A stretch of 64,000 nt of DNA from VRUE01 sp963717375 (GTDB lineage Bacteria > Actinomycetota > Thermoleophilia > Solirubrobacterales > 70-9). The notes below the pieces were generated by a model. The model had not been told where the DNA came from and did not search any database. It saw only the letters and a list, made by a program, of their open reading frames with translations. Where the stretch lies: positions 1,550,001-1,614,000 of the forward strand of contig OY970329.1 in NCBI GenBank assembly GCA_963717375.1. Direction: 5' to 3'. Of the stretch, positions 7,126-15,182 are shown piece by piece (position 1 is the stretch's first letter; each line of letters opens with the position of its first letter). The position numbers and the translations under genes were made by a program.

Positions 7126-8487
7126 TCAGTCTGACTCTTGCGCCAACTTCGCCGCCTCGGCGCTGCCCACATACGGGGTCAAGGTGAACTCGACCAGGTC
7201 GGGGAGCAGCTCCTCAAGCTCTTCGGCTTTGCCGGCGATGATGCGGCGGGAGATCAGCGAGACCATGCCGCCGACGAGGGCCTCCTCGGTGGTCGGCGAG
7301 AGGCGGGCGAGGACCTCGGGTGGGCGACCCTCGCGGCCGCTCTGGAAGTAGGGGACGAAGCTCTGGATCGCGGCGTCGTAGCGCTCGACCACGACCGGGC
7401 CGGCGACCAGCGCCTCGACCATGCAAAGGCGGGCCAGGCTCGGCTCGGCGGCGAGGAACTCGAGCATCGCGCCGATCCCGGCTTTGACTGCATGGGGCCA
7501 GTCCCCGGCCCCCTCGAAGGCAGCGGAGACGCGCTGGCGCAGCTCCGCCATCACGGTGTCGTAAGCGGCGACGAAGCACTCGTCCTTGCTGGAGAAGTGC
7601 TCATAGAAGGTGCGGCGCGAGACGGCGGCGTGACGGGTGATGTGGGCGATCGTCGTCCCCGAGTAGCCGTTTTCGGCAATCGCCTCGGCGAGGCCGGCGA
7701 TCAGCCGCTCGCGCTGGTTGTGGACGACGAACTCGCGCGGGAGGCCGTGGCGACCGGGCGGAAGGCGAGCCAGCTCGGGCGGGTAATCCTCGGCAGGGAC
7801 GTTGGTCCCGCCGGATTTACCGGAGGAAGATTTCTTAGCCACATCCCGACGATATCGCGCTGGAGGGTCAAAGCCGCGTGCCAACTCGGCCAGTCCCGCC
7901 TCCACCCCGAGATAAGGCATCACCGCGGCGGACATCAATTGGGGTACGAGGGCGGGAAGCTCATCGGCCTCGCCGCGTACCACCTTGGCGTAGACCTGAC
8001 CGTAGGCAGAGCCCGCGAGTGCCTCGGCCGTGGTGTGCGGAACCGACTCGGGGTCGTCCATCTCGTTGCGACCGGCGTCAATCAGCGAGGCGATCACCCG
8101 CATCGTCATGTCGCGGCGGGCGCGGGCAGCGTCGCCGGCCGAGAGCACCTCGACCGCGAAGGAGGCGCGGCCGGGATCGTTGCGCAGGTTCTCAACGATC
8201 TCGCAGGCGACCGCGCGCAGGCGGTCGGGCCATTCCTCCTGGCTGTTAAAGGCCTCAAGCATCTCCCTCATGCAGCCCTCGTTCATCTCCTGCCAGGCGC
8301 TCAGGAAGCAGTCGTACTTGCCGCGGAAGTGGCGGTCGAACGCGGGCCGGTCGAGGCCGGCGCGTTCCAGGATCAGCTCGATCGTGGTCTCGGCATAGCC
8401 GCGCTCGGCGGCGATCTCGATCAGGGCCTCGACGATGCGCTCGCGCTCGGGACTGGCGGCGCGCTCACGAGTCTCCAGGTCAAGCAC
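7126..8487 (-). CDS. Tandem fusion of two TetR modules (array member 4)
   Basis: 453 residues, twice the normal TetR length, with no stop between modules. Module a (about 1-205) is B-type: RERIVEALIEIAAERGY, IELILERAGLDRPAFDRHFRGK, EVLSAGDAARARRD, ending VMPYLGVEAG. A Lys/Ser/Gly linker (KKSSSGKSGG) follows. Module b (about 230-453) is A-type: LPPGRHGLPREFVVHNQRER, IAHITRHAAVSRRTFYEHFSSK, EALVAGPVVVERYD, ending LTPYVGSAEA. Both HTHs look intact, so the protein may act as a single-chain pseudo-dimer. An internal GTG before the linker could alternatively start module b separately. It lies 33 nt after the TetR stop at 8521. GTG start. Confidence 0.85.
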   Translation of the reverse strand: MLDLETRERAASPERERIVEALIEIAAERGYAETTIELILERAGLDRPAFDRHFRGKYDCFLSAWQEMNEGCMREMLEAFNSQEEWPDRLRAVACEIVENLRNDPGRASFAVEVLSAGDAARARRDMTMRVIASLIDAGRNEMDDPESVPHTTAEALAGSAYGQVYAKVVRGEADELPALVPQLMSAAVMPYLGVEAGLAELARGFDPPARYRRDVAKKSSSGKSGGTNVPAEDYPPELARLPPGRHGLPREFVVHNQRERLIAGLAEAIAENGYSGTTIAHITRHAAVSRRTFYEHFSSKDECFVAAYDTVMAELRQRVSAAFEGAGDWPHAVKAGIGAMLEFLAAEPSLARLCMVEALVAGPVVVERYDAAIQSFVPYFQSGREGRPPEVLARLSPTTEEALVGGMVSLISRRIIAGKAEELEELLPDLVEFTLTPYVGSAEAAKLAQESD

Positions 8488-8520
8488 TAGGTCATGGGAC
8501 CCCCGATCCCTGCCCCTGGC

Positions 8521-9201
8521 TCAACCCGCAGTGGGTGTCGACGGTTGCTCGGCGGCGATCCGCTTTGCTGCCTCGGCGCCGAGATAAGGAGTGAGCGAGA
8601 ACTCGACCAGCTCGGCCAGCAGGTCCTCGATCTGCTCGGCCTGCCCCATGATGATGCGCTGGTAGAGGATCCAGAAGATCCCGCCGACGATCGTCTCCTC
8701 CAGTGTCCCCGGCAGCTCGTCGCCCTTCGCCGAGACCTTGCGGCCCATGCGGAAGAGCGGAACGAAGGCCTGGATCGAGCGCTCGTAGCGGTCGACCGCA
8801 GCCGGGCCGGCCGAGAGCGCCTCGACGATGCAAGTGCGGGCTAGAGCTGGCTCGGTGGCGACGTAGTGGAGGAAGGCGGCAAGGCCGGAGTTGACCCGCG
8901 CCGGCCAGGTGTCGACCTTGCTGGCGGCATCGACAACGCGGCGCAGCGCCTCCTTGACCGCGAACTCCGAGGCGGCGAGGAAGCAGTCCTCCTTGGAGGA
9001 GAAGTTCTCGTAGAAAGTGTTGCGGGCAATGCCGGCGCGGCGAACGATGTCGGCGACGGTGACGGCGCGGTAACCCTTCTCGACGGTCTCCTCGGCAAGG
9101 GCGGCGATAATGCGTGCGCGCTGGTGCTGGGCAATGAACTCGCGGGGCAGTGGATGGCGCCCCGGTGGCATTCTTGTTGCTTGAGGAGCGCGATCAGCCA
9201 C
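8521..9201 (-). CDS. TetR-family regulator, A-type (array member 5)
   Basis: 226 residues from GTG 9201, chosen because TACTCT ends 7 nt upstream (leaderless pattern). An in-frame TTG at 9237 and ATG at 9171 are alternatives. A PPGRHPLPREF lead-in precedes the HTH (RARIIAALAEETVEKGY, VADIVRRAGIARNTFYENFSSKEDCF). A-type C-domain: EALSAGPAAVDRYE, FVPLFRMGRK, GGIFWILYQRIIMGQ, ending LTPYLGAEAA. It is the first gene of an operon with the tandem-fusion TetR, and divergent from the B-type gene at 9318. Ligand unknown. Confidence 0.88.
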   Translation of the reverse strand: MADRAPQATRMPPGRHPLPREFIAQHQRARIIAALAEETVEKGYRAVTVADIVRRAGIARNTFYENFSSKEDCFLAASEFAVKEALRRVVDAASKVDTWPARVNSGLAAFLHYVATEPALARTCIVEALSAGPAAVDRYERSIQAFVPLFRMGRKVSAKGDELPGTLEETIVGGIFWILYQRIIMGQAEQIEDLLAELVEFSLTPYLGAEAAKRIAAEQPSTPTAG

Positions 9202-9208
9202 GAACGCC

Positions 9209-9237
9209 AGAGTACCCCTATGGGTATCGGTTTCCAA
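9209..9237 (-). promoter_or_regulatory. TetR promoter with TACCC-CTAT-GGGTA operator
   Basis: On the minus strand TTGGAA (9237-9232), a 17-nt spacer and TACTCT (9214-9209) form a good promoter. The inverted repeat TACCC (9213-9217), CTAT, GGGTA (9222-9226) overlaps the -10 and spacer, the usual place for a repressor operator. It probably serves the TetR gene starting at 9201; an effect on the divergent gene at 9318 is possible. Confidence 0.5.
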
Positions 9238-9317
9238 GCTGGACGTATTGGCCAGATACCGCTACAGTACCTGACTCCAGACAACCCGTTCCCTTGATCG
9301 AGCAGAGGAAAGGTCAG

Positions 9318-10010
9318 ATGGGAAAGCAGGCCGCAACCAAGGTCCAGGCAGGGGCTGAGGGGACCGGCGCGACGGGGAAGGTCCTCCCCGAAGCTCCCGC
9401 ACTCAGACTGGTGAGTTCCCCGAAGCGTCAGAAGATCCTTGAGGGAATGCTCGAGGTGGTCGGCACGAGCGGCTACGACGGCGCATCCGTGCGAATGGTG
9501 CTGGATTTCACGGGTCTTTACAGGCAGGCCTTCTACGACGAGTTCCCCGATGTAGACGCCTGCTACCTGGAGGCATTTGACTTCGGCGTGGCGCGACTGG
9601 AAGCCGTGGCTCGTGCCGCCGGCGCCGCCGAGGAGGGCTGGCGGGGACAACTTCGCGCTGGCCTCGGCGCCGTTCTCGACGCGCTTGACGCCGACCCCGA
9701 TCTGGGTCGCGCCCTGGTCGTCGAGGTCCACGCGGCGGGCCCCGAGGCGCTGCAAAGACGCTCCCAGGCGATGAAAAACGTCACCGATTTCATCGATTCG
9801 GCGCGCCACGCCTCCGAGGGCGCCGGATCGCCGCCGGCGATCGCGGCGGAGGGGATCACCGCCGGTATGCACGCGGTGATCCACGCCAGGCTCGCGGCGG
9901 GTGAGAACGATGGCTTCCGCGCCCTACTGCCGGAGTTCATGTACTTCGCCGTGCTGCCCTATTTCGGCGCTGAGATGGCGGATGCCGAGATGAAGGCGGC
10001 CCGGGCCTAG
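9318..10010 (+). CDS. TetR-family regulator, B-type (array member 6)
   Basis: 230 residues. ATG with GAGGAAAGG 7 nt upstream, a real Shine-Dalgarno, unlike its neighbours. HTH: RQKILEGMLEVVGTSGYDGA, VRMVLDFTGLYRQAFYDEFPD, then ACYLEAFDFG. B-type C-domain: EVHAAGPEALQRRSQAMKN, DFIDSARHASEG, then LLPEFMYFAVLPYFGAEMA. The position-specific match to array members 3 and 4a is clear in the Ile-Asp-x-Ala-Arg stretch. It is divergent from the A-type gene at 9201. Ligand and targets unknown. Confidence 0.87.
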   Translation: MGKQAATKVQAGAEGTGATGKVLPEAPALRLVSSPKRQKILEGMLEVVGTSGYDGASVRMVLDFTGLYRQAFYDEFPDVDACYLEAFDFGVARLEAVARAAGAAEEGWRGQLRAGLGAVLDALDADPDLGRALVVEVHAAGPEALQRRSQAMKNVTDFIDSARHASEGAGSPPAIAAEGITAGMHAVIHARLAAGENDGFRALLPEFMYFAVLPYFGAEMADAEMKAARA

Positions 10011-10093
10011 CCGAAAAGGCTTCGGCGCGCCGGTCATCGTCGCGGGCGCAATGAGCGCCTGCGAGGCCGGAAAGTAGTACTGCGGACTACTCG

Positions 10094-10166
10094 TTGGACA
10101 CCCTGTCCAGGCCGGAGATCGACCCGCGAAAAGCGGTTGGACAGGTGCCCGGTGCTGCCCTACGCT
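10094..10166 (+). promoter_or_regulatory. Promoter and palindrome upstream of TetR member 7
   Basis: TGGACA (10095-10100), CCC, TGTCCA (10104-10109) is a perfect 15-bp inverted repeat. TTGGACA recurs at 10135-10141 as the -35 element of TTGGAC, 18 nt, TACGCT (10161-10166). The ATG at 10173 follows 6 nt later, implying leaderless transcription. The shared TTGGACA suggests autoregulation (inference). Confidence 0.45.
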
Positions 10167-10172
10167 GACTGC

Positions 10173-10847
10173 ATGGATTCGCCATCTACTTCGAATCCAG
10201 AGCAAGCCCCGGATGGGCGTCAGGGCTTGCCGAGGGCCTACCTGGTCCGCTCCCAACGCGAGCGGTTGCTGGAGTCGATGCTGCGAGTCGCCGCGGCAAA
10301 GGGCTACGAGGCGACCACGGTGACCGACGTGATCGAGGTCGCCGGTGTCCCGCTCGAGACCTTCGAAGAGATGTTCGGCGACAAGCCCACCTGCTTCCTC
10401 GAGGCCTACGACGCGGTCTTCGACGTCCTTGTCGCCCACGTCACCGCGGCGTTCGAGGCTGCTGCCGGAGACCCCTGGCCGGAGCGGATGGCCGCCGCCC
10501 TGCGCGCCCTGGTCGAGCTGCTCGCCACCGAGGCCGACATCGCCCGGCTCTCGATGGTCGAGGTGACCGCCGCCGGCGACGACGCTCGGGCGCGATACCG
10601 CGCCGCGCTAGCGCGCTTCACCCCCTTCCTCGAGGAAGGTCGCGAATACTCCAACCAGGGAGAGGAACTGCCGGCTGACACGGCCCGCTTCGCGATCGGC
10701 GGCGCCACCTCGATGATCTTCGACGAGATTCGGGCCGGCCGAGGGCCGGAACTGAAGCGGATCCTGCCCGACCTCGTCTTCGCTGTGCTGATGCCCTACC
10801 TCGGCCCCGAGGCGGCCGAGGACGAGATGCGGAGAGTGACCGGCTAA
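10173..10847 (+). CDS. TetR-family regulator, A-type (array member 7)
   Basis: 224 residues from ATG 10173, preferred over an upstream in-frame TTG at 10137 that lies in the promoter. A DGRQGLPRAYLVRSQRER lead-in, then a HTH with a weak recognition segment (VTDVIEVAGVPLETFEEMFGDKPTCFLEAYD): the usual Tyr-x-Phe is replaced by ETFEEMF. C-domain A-type: VEVTAAGDDARARYRAALAR, FLEEGREYSNQ, ILPDLVFAVLMPYLGPEAA. Its end overlaps the convergent enoyl-CoA hydratase gene by 4 nt. Confidence 0.88.
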   Translation: MDSPSTSNPEQAPDGRQGLPRAYLVRSQRERLLESMLRVAAAKGYEATTVTDVIEVAGVPLETFEEMFGDKPTCFLEAYDAVFDVLVAHVTAAFEAAAGDPWPERMAAALRALVELLATEADIARLSMVEVTAAGDDARARYRAALARFTPFLEEGREYSNQGEELPADTARFAIGGATSMIFDEIRAGRGPELKRILPDLVFAVLMPYLGPEAAEDEMRRVTG

Positions 10848-11596
10848 ACGCCCTCGCCGTGCCGCCCGGCACCATCGGCGAAACGCTTGGCTCCGGCGGC
10901 GGCGATCAAAAGGGTCTCGCGGCCAAGCTTGTGCTCCAGGGCGATCCCCTCGGCGAGGGGCAGGCCGAAGCCCTCGATCGCGGCGCGGCGATCGGCGAGC
11001 ATCGTCTCCTGCGGGAAGGCGGCGATCCGCTCGGCCAGCTCCAGGGCGCGCTCGAGATGGCGCCCCGGCTCGACGACCTCGTTGACCAGACCGATCCGCA
11101 GCGCCTCCTCGGTCTCGACCGGGCGGCCGGTGAGGATCAGGTCCAGGGCCCTGCCCATGCCGATCACGCGGGGCAGACGCTGGGTGCCACCGTCGACGAG
11201 GGGTACTCCCCAGCGCCGCTCGAAGAGACCGAAGGTCGAGCCGGGGGTGGCGATCCGCAGGTCGCACCAGAGCGCCAGCTCCACCCCACCCGCCAGGCAC
11301 CAGCCATCGACCGCGGCGATCGCCGGCTTGGCCGGGGTCAGCCGGGTGGGCCCCATCGGCCCATGCGGGTGGTCGACGTCGAGGTCCATCGCCTTCAGAT
11401 CCGCGCCGGCGCAGAAAGCCTCGCCGCCGGCGCCGGTGAGGACGAGCACGCGGGCGCCCTCGTCGGCCTCGAAATCCTTCAACCCCTGCCGAAATGCCTC
11501 GGCCGCGGCGGCGTCGACCGCGTTGCGGCGTTGCGGGCGGTCGATTGTCAGCACGGCAGCCGCGCCGACCCGCTCGTAACGAAGCTCCCCACCCAT
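10844..11596 (-). CDS. Enoyl-CoA hydratase/isomerase family protein
   Basis: 250 residues, typical crotonase length. Oxyanion-hole regions are present: GEAFCAGADLKAM (about 58-70) and AVDGWCLAGGVELALWCDLR (about 97-116). FGLFERRWGV keeps a Glu where hydratases carry the first catalytic acid; LVDGGTQRLPRVIG follows. The second catalytic Glu cannot be confirmed by eye, so substrate and exact reaction (hydratase or isomerase) are unknown. The family acts on acyl-CoA thioesters in the cytoplasm. No clear Shine-Dalgarno precedes the ATG. It is next to the TetR array, and regulation of acyl-CoA genes by TetR proteins is common, but no direct link is seen. Confidence 0.9.
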   Translation of the reverse strand: MGGELRYERVGAAAVLTIDRPQRRNAVDAAAAEAFRQGLKDFEADEGARVLVLTGAGGEAFCAGADLKAMDLDVDHPHGPMGPTRLTPAKPAIAAVDGWCLAGGVELALWCDLRIATPGSTFGLFERRWGVPLVDGGTQRLPRVIGMGRALDLILTGRPVETEEALRIGLVNEVVEPGRHLERALELAERIAAFPQETMLADRRAAIEGFGLPLAEGIALEHKLGRETLLIAAAGAKRFADGAGRHGEGV

Positions 11597-12055
11597 AGGG
11601 AGAAGGGTATGGGAGAGGGCGGGCTAGTTGTTGGGGTTACTCACGGGGGCACCAACAACGCCGACTCCCGAACTGCGTCCCGGCACGCGCGGCGATCGAG
11701 GGCAGGTGCTCGACGGCCAGGTCCGGACGCTAAGAGCCAGCCCGGACAGGACGCTGACTTCGTGTTTCTTCTCGGTATCCGAGACAAAAGGCGAAGTCAG
11801 CCTTCAGAACGTCCAGAACGAAAAACGCGACCGGTGGTGGCGCTCGGTTGCCTGCCGCGGGCGTAGCCTTCGCCCGCTGAAGCTCGTCGCGCCACCTTCG
11901 AGACGTGCTCCGCTTGGCTTCCGCGGACCGCGTCTCTCCCAGTCGCAAATTCAACTTAGCGCGCCCTCTACGCCGGTACCAGGGGGGCGACGAAAACGTT
12001 CCCGCAAACTGCGCGAATTGGCGCGTCCGAGGGAGCGGTATACGGTCCCGGCGGG
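11597..12055. other. 459-bp gene-free stretch with nested hairpin
   Basis: No convincing coding frame in either direction. The strongest structure is GCTGACTTCG (11753-11762) pairing with CGAAGTCAGC (11792-11801), enclosing TCTCGG/CCGAGA (11770-11775/11779-11784), with GGACG/CGTCC extending the outer stem across a bulge. Others: GTTGTTGG/CCAACAAC (11627/11652), GGTGGCGC/GCGCCACC (11836/11889) around GCGGGCG/CGCCCGC, and GAGACG/CGTCTC (11900/11931). The short stems alone are near chance for such G+C. The nested 10-bp hairpin is stronger. It may be a small structured RNA or a decayed repeat; no known RNA family was recognised (no RNase P, tmRNA or SRP hallmarks). Confidence 0.35.
12018..12044 (+). 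promoter_or_regulatory. Candidate promoter of the sugar porter gene
   Basis: TTGGCG (12018-12023), a short 15-nt spacer and TATACG (12039-12044) lie 11 nt before the ATG at 12056. The start would then be nearly leaderless, placing the structured stretch 11627-11936 outside this mRNA. Confidence 0.4.
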
Positions 12056-13450
12056 ATGAGCGACGGTCTCGAGGCCTCTCGGAGGAGGGCGCGGCGCAAT
12101 GTCGTGCTGACGGCGGCAATTGCTGGCCTCGGCGGGCTGCTCTTCGGCTACGACACCGGTGTCATCGCCGGCGCCCTGCTCTTCATCAAGGGCGACTTCG
12201 ATCTCGGCAGCTTCGCCCAGGGCCTGGTCGTCGCCGCGGTGCCGATCGGGGCCGTGGCCGGGGCGGGTTTCGCCGGCCCGGCAGCCGACCGCTACGGACG
12301 GCGGCTGATGATCCTGCTCGCCGCCGCGGTGTTCATCGTCGGCGCCCTGGCCAGCGCCGCGGCGCCGGGGGTCGAGGTACTGGTGGGTGCGCGGATCGTG
12401 ATCGGGGTCGCGATCGGCCTCGCCTCCGCCGCCGCCCCCGTCTACATCTCCGAGGTGGCGCCGCCGGAGAGCCGCGGCCGCTTGGTCAGCTTCTTCCAGC
12501 TGGCGGTGACGATCGGCATCCTCGTCGCCTACCTGGTCGGCCTTGCCTTCGACCACATCGAAGGCTGGCGCTGGATGCTCGGGCTCGGCTGCGTGCCAGC
12601 GCTGGCGCTCGGCTTCGGCATGCTGCGGATGCCACAGAGCCCGCGCTGGCTGGTGATGAGCGGCGACGACTTCGCGGCGCGGGCGACGCTGGCGAAGATC
12701 CGCGTCGACGATCCCGACACGATCGAGCGCGAGCTGGAGGAGATCAAGGACAGCCTCGACGAGAAGCCGGGGGCGTGGAGCGAGCTGCTCCAACCGGTCG
12801 TCAAGGCAGCGCTGGTGGTCGGCGTCGGGCTGGCGATCCTGCAGCAGGTGACCGGGATCAACACGGTCATCTACTACGCGCCGACGATCGTCGAATTCAC
12901 CGGCGTCAACTCCTCGGCGGGCTCGATCCTGGCCGCGGTCGGGGTCGGCGTGATCAACGTCGGCATGACCCTTCTGGCGCTGCGTCTGCTCGATCGGGCG
13001 GGGCGGCGGACGTTGCTCTTCATCGGCGTCTCCGGGATGTCGATCTCGCTCTTCGCCCTCGGCGGCGCCTTCAAGATCGCCGGCGGTGGCAGCACCCTCG
13101 CCTCGGCGATCGCGATCGGCAGCCTGATGGCCTACGTCGCCTCCTTCGCGATCAGCCTTGGGCCGATCTTCTGGCTGCTCAACGCCGAGATCTACCCGCT
13201 CAGCGTGCGCAGCAAGGCCGCCGGGGTGGGGACGATGGCCAACTGGACCTTCAACTTCATCGTCTCGCTCACCTTCCTGCTGCTGATCGAAGCGCTGGGG
13301 CGCTCCGGCGCCTTCTGGTTCTACGGCGTGATCGGCCTCTTCACGCTCGCCTTCTGCTGGAAGCTGGTGCCGGAGACCAAGGGCAAGCGGCTCGAGGACA
13401 TCGAGGCGATCTTCCAAGCCCGGGTGGACCGCCGCAACGCCCAGTCGTAG
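12056..13450 (+). CDS. MFS sugar porter (GLUT/XylE family)
   Basis: 464 residues with 12 predicted TM helices in the inner membrane. Sugar-porter signatures are all present: GYDTGVIAGAL in TM1, DRYGRR in loop 2-3, PESRGRL, SPRWL before the central loop, QQVTGINTVIYYAP in TM7, DRAGRR in loop 8-9, NAEIYPLSVRSKAAG in TM10-11 and PETKGK near the end. Members carry out sugar/H+ symport or facilitated uptake; the substrate (hexose, pentose or polyol) cannot be told from sequence. It stands alone; metF follows with its own promoter-like box. Confidence 0.93.
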   Translation: MSDGLEASRRRARRNVVLTAAIAGLGGLLFGYDTGVIAGALLFIKGDFDLGSFAQGLVVAAVPIGAVAGAGFAGPAADRYGRRLMILLAAAVFIVGALASAAAPGVEVLVGARIVIGVAIGLASAAAPVYISEVAPPESRGRLVSFFQLAVTIGILVAYLVGLAFDHIEGWRWMLGLGCVPALALGFGMLRMPQSPRWLVMSGDDFAARATLAKIRVDDPDTIERELEEIKDSLDEKPGAWSELLQPVVKAALVVGVGLAILQQVTGINTVIYYAPTIVEFTGVNSSAGSILAAVGVGVINVGMTLLALRLLDRAGRRTLLFIGVSGMSISLFALGGAFKIAGGGSTLASAIAIGSLMAYVASFAISLGPIFWLLNAEIYPLSVRSKAAGVGTMANWTFNFIVSLTFLLLIEALGRSGAFWFYGVIGLFTLAFCWKLVPETKGKRLEDIEAIFQARVDRRNAQS

Positions 13451-13463
13451 CTACGCTGCCCGG

Positions 13464-14381
13464 GTGCGTATTGACGAGATCATCGCCGGGTCCGAGCCGA
13501 CCTTCTCGGTCGAGCTGTTTCCGCCGAAGACCGAGGAGGGGACCGAGGCCCTGTTCGCGACCGCGCGTTCGCTGCGCGAGCTCGATCCCGACTTCGTCTC
13601 GGTGACCTACGGCGCCGGCGGCTCAACGCGGGACGGCACGGTCGAGATCACCCGGGCGCTTAAGGACGAGCTCGGCTACGAGACGATGGCGCACCTGAGC
13701 TGCGTCGGCGAGAGCACCGAGGGCATCGGGGCAACGCTGGACCGGATCGCCGCGGCGGGGATCGAGAACGTCTTCGCTCTGCGCGGTGACCCGCCGCGCG
13801 GGCAGGAGGACTTCGTCCAGCCCGAGGGCGGCCTCGGCAGCGCTGCCGAGCTGACCTCCTTCATCGGTTCCAAGTGGGACTTCACCGTCGGCGGCGCTTG
13901 CTTCCCCGAGGTCCACCCCGAGGCACCGGATCTGGAGACCGACCTCGCCTACCTGAAGACCAAGGTCGAGGCGGGGGCGTCGTTCCTGATCACCCAGCTC
14001 TTCTTCGACAACCAGGTCTACTTCGACTTCGTCGCGGCAGCGCGGGCGGTTGGGATCGACGTGCCGATCATCGCCGGCGTGATCCCGGTGGCGAGCTTCG
14101 CGCAGACGAAGCGGATCTGCAGCCTCTGCGACGCCTCGATCCCGCCCCGCTTGGAAGCCGCCTTCGCCGCGGCGGGGGGCGACGAGCGAGCGGAGTTCGA
14201 GCTTGGCATCGCCTACGCGGCGCAACAGTGCTCCGAGCTGCTTCTGGCCGGCGCTCCCGGAATCCATTTCTACGCCCTCAACCGGGCGCCAGCGACGCGG
14301 GCGGTGCTGGGAGCGCTGCGCGCGGCGCGGCCGTGGGAGCGTCGTCGCGACGACACGGGCGACCTGGCCAGGTCTCTCTGA
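13464..14381 (+). CDS. metF: Methylenetetrahydrofolate reductase
   Basis: 305 residues, normal for bacterial MetF, an FAD enzyme reducing 5,10-methylene-THF to 5-methyl-THF for methionine synthesis. Key features: SVELFPPKT with the catalytic-region Glu near residue 17, VTYGAGGSTRDGT, HLSCVG, FALRGDPP (flavin/folate Asp), FLITQLFFD and IIAGVIPV. The GTG start lies 6 nt after TACGCT (13452-13457), so the gene probably has its own leaderless promoter although it follows the porter by only 13 nt. Cytoplasmic. Confidence 0.95.
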   Translation: MRIDEIIAGSEPTFSVELFPPKTEEGTEALFATARSLRELDPDFVSVTYGAGGSTRDGTVEITRALKDELGYETMAHLSCVGESTEGIGATLDRIAAAGIENVFALRGDPPRGQEDFVQPEGGLGSAAELTSFIGSKWDFTVGGACFPEVHPEAPDLETDLAYLKTKVEAGASFLITQLFFDNQVYFDFVAAARAVGIDVPIIAGVIPVASFAQTKRICSLCDASIPPRLEAAFAAAGGDERAEFELGIAYAAQQCSELLLAGAPGIHFYALNRAPATRAVLGALRAARPWERRRDDTGDLARSL

Positions 14382-14399
14382 GTAAAATGGCCGGTCCTC

Positions 14400-15182
14400 A
14401 TGGCTAATCGCAGGGAGGAAGAGAGGGAGCGACTCCGCCAGGCCCGGCAGGAACGCGAGAAGAAAGTCTCCGGGTCCGAGCGGCGGCGCTTGATGATCGG
14501 CTACGGCGTGGCTGGGCTCGTCGGCCTGGCCGTGCTGGCCGGCATTCTCGCGATCGTCCTTTCCGCCGCCAACAAGAACGACGGCGGTGAAGCGCACATC
14601 GACCAGTCCTCCGGCTCGACCAATGGCGTCCAGCCCGACGAACGGTCTGGAACCGCAGTGTCGGCGCCAAAGGTGACCAACCTGCAGGAGGCGGCGAAGA
14701 AGGCCGACTGCGACCTGCGCCTCAACCTCCCCGAAGAGGGTCACAACCACATCCCGCCAACCGCGGCGACGCCGGAATACAAGACCAACCCACCGACCTC
14801 GGGCAACCACGTCGAACCGCCCTACCAGCAAGCCGACGGCGCCTACAAGGAAATGCCGCAGGAAATCGACATGGTCCACTCGATGGAGCACGGCCGGTTG
14901 GAGATCCAGTACAGCCCGGACCTGTCCGAAAGTGCCCAACTGGAACTGGTCGGGCTCTACGACACGATGTACGGGGCGACGCTGCTCTTCCCGAACGACA
15001 ACATGCCTTACGAAGTTGCCGCGACCACGTGGCGAAACCTGCTCGGCTGCAACGAATACAAGGGCGCGATCACGCTCGACGCGATCCGCGCCTTCGGTGC
15101 GCAGACCTGGGGACACGGTCGCGAGCCGGTCGCCGGTTTCCCCTTCACCGGCCCGACGCCGAAGGAACCGACGATCAACTAG
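14400..15182 (+). CDS. DUF3105 membrane-anchored protein
   Basis: 260 residues. A highly charged cytoplasmic N-terminus (REEERERLRQARQEREKK), one TM helix (about 33-56), a low-complexity linker, then an exported DUF3105 domain: YKTNPPTSGNHVEPP, DMVHSMEHGRLEIQYSP, LFPNDNMPY and FGAQTWGHG. The conserved His residues (NHV, VHSMEHG) suggest metal or ligand binding, but the family's function is unknown. TAAAAT lies 11 nt before the ATG. Its 3' end overlaps the convergent FemAB-like gene by 8 nt. Confidence 0.88.
   Translation: MANRREEERERLRQARQEREKKVSGSERRRLMIGYGVAGLVGLAVLAGILAIVLSAANKNDGGEAHIDQSSGSTNGVQPDERSGTAVSAPKVTNLQEAAKKADCDLRLNLPEEGHNHIPPTAATPEYKTNPPTSGNHVEPPYQQADGAYKEMPQEIDMVHSMEHGRLEIQYSPDLSESAQLELVGLYDTMYGATLLFPNDNMPYEVAATTWRNLLGCNEYKGAITLDAIRAFGAQTWGHGREPVAGFPFTGPTPKEPTIN

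Noticed and set aside
11627..11659. GTTGTTGG/CCAACAAC and other 6-8 bp stems in the gap as individual RNA structures
   Set aside because: Inverted repeats this short are expected about once by chance in 460 bp of this composition; only the nested 10-bp hairpin is kept as evidence.
11628..12059. Coding frames in the 11.6-12.05 kb gap
   Set aside because: Arg/Pro/Ser-rich with no motif, no ribosome site and no third-position bias different from shadows.
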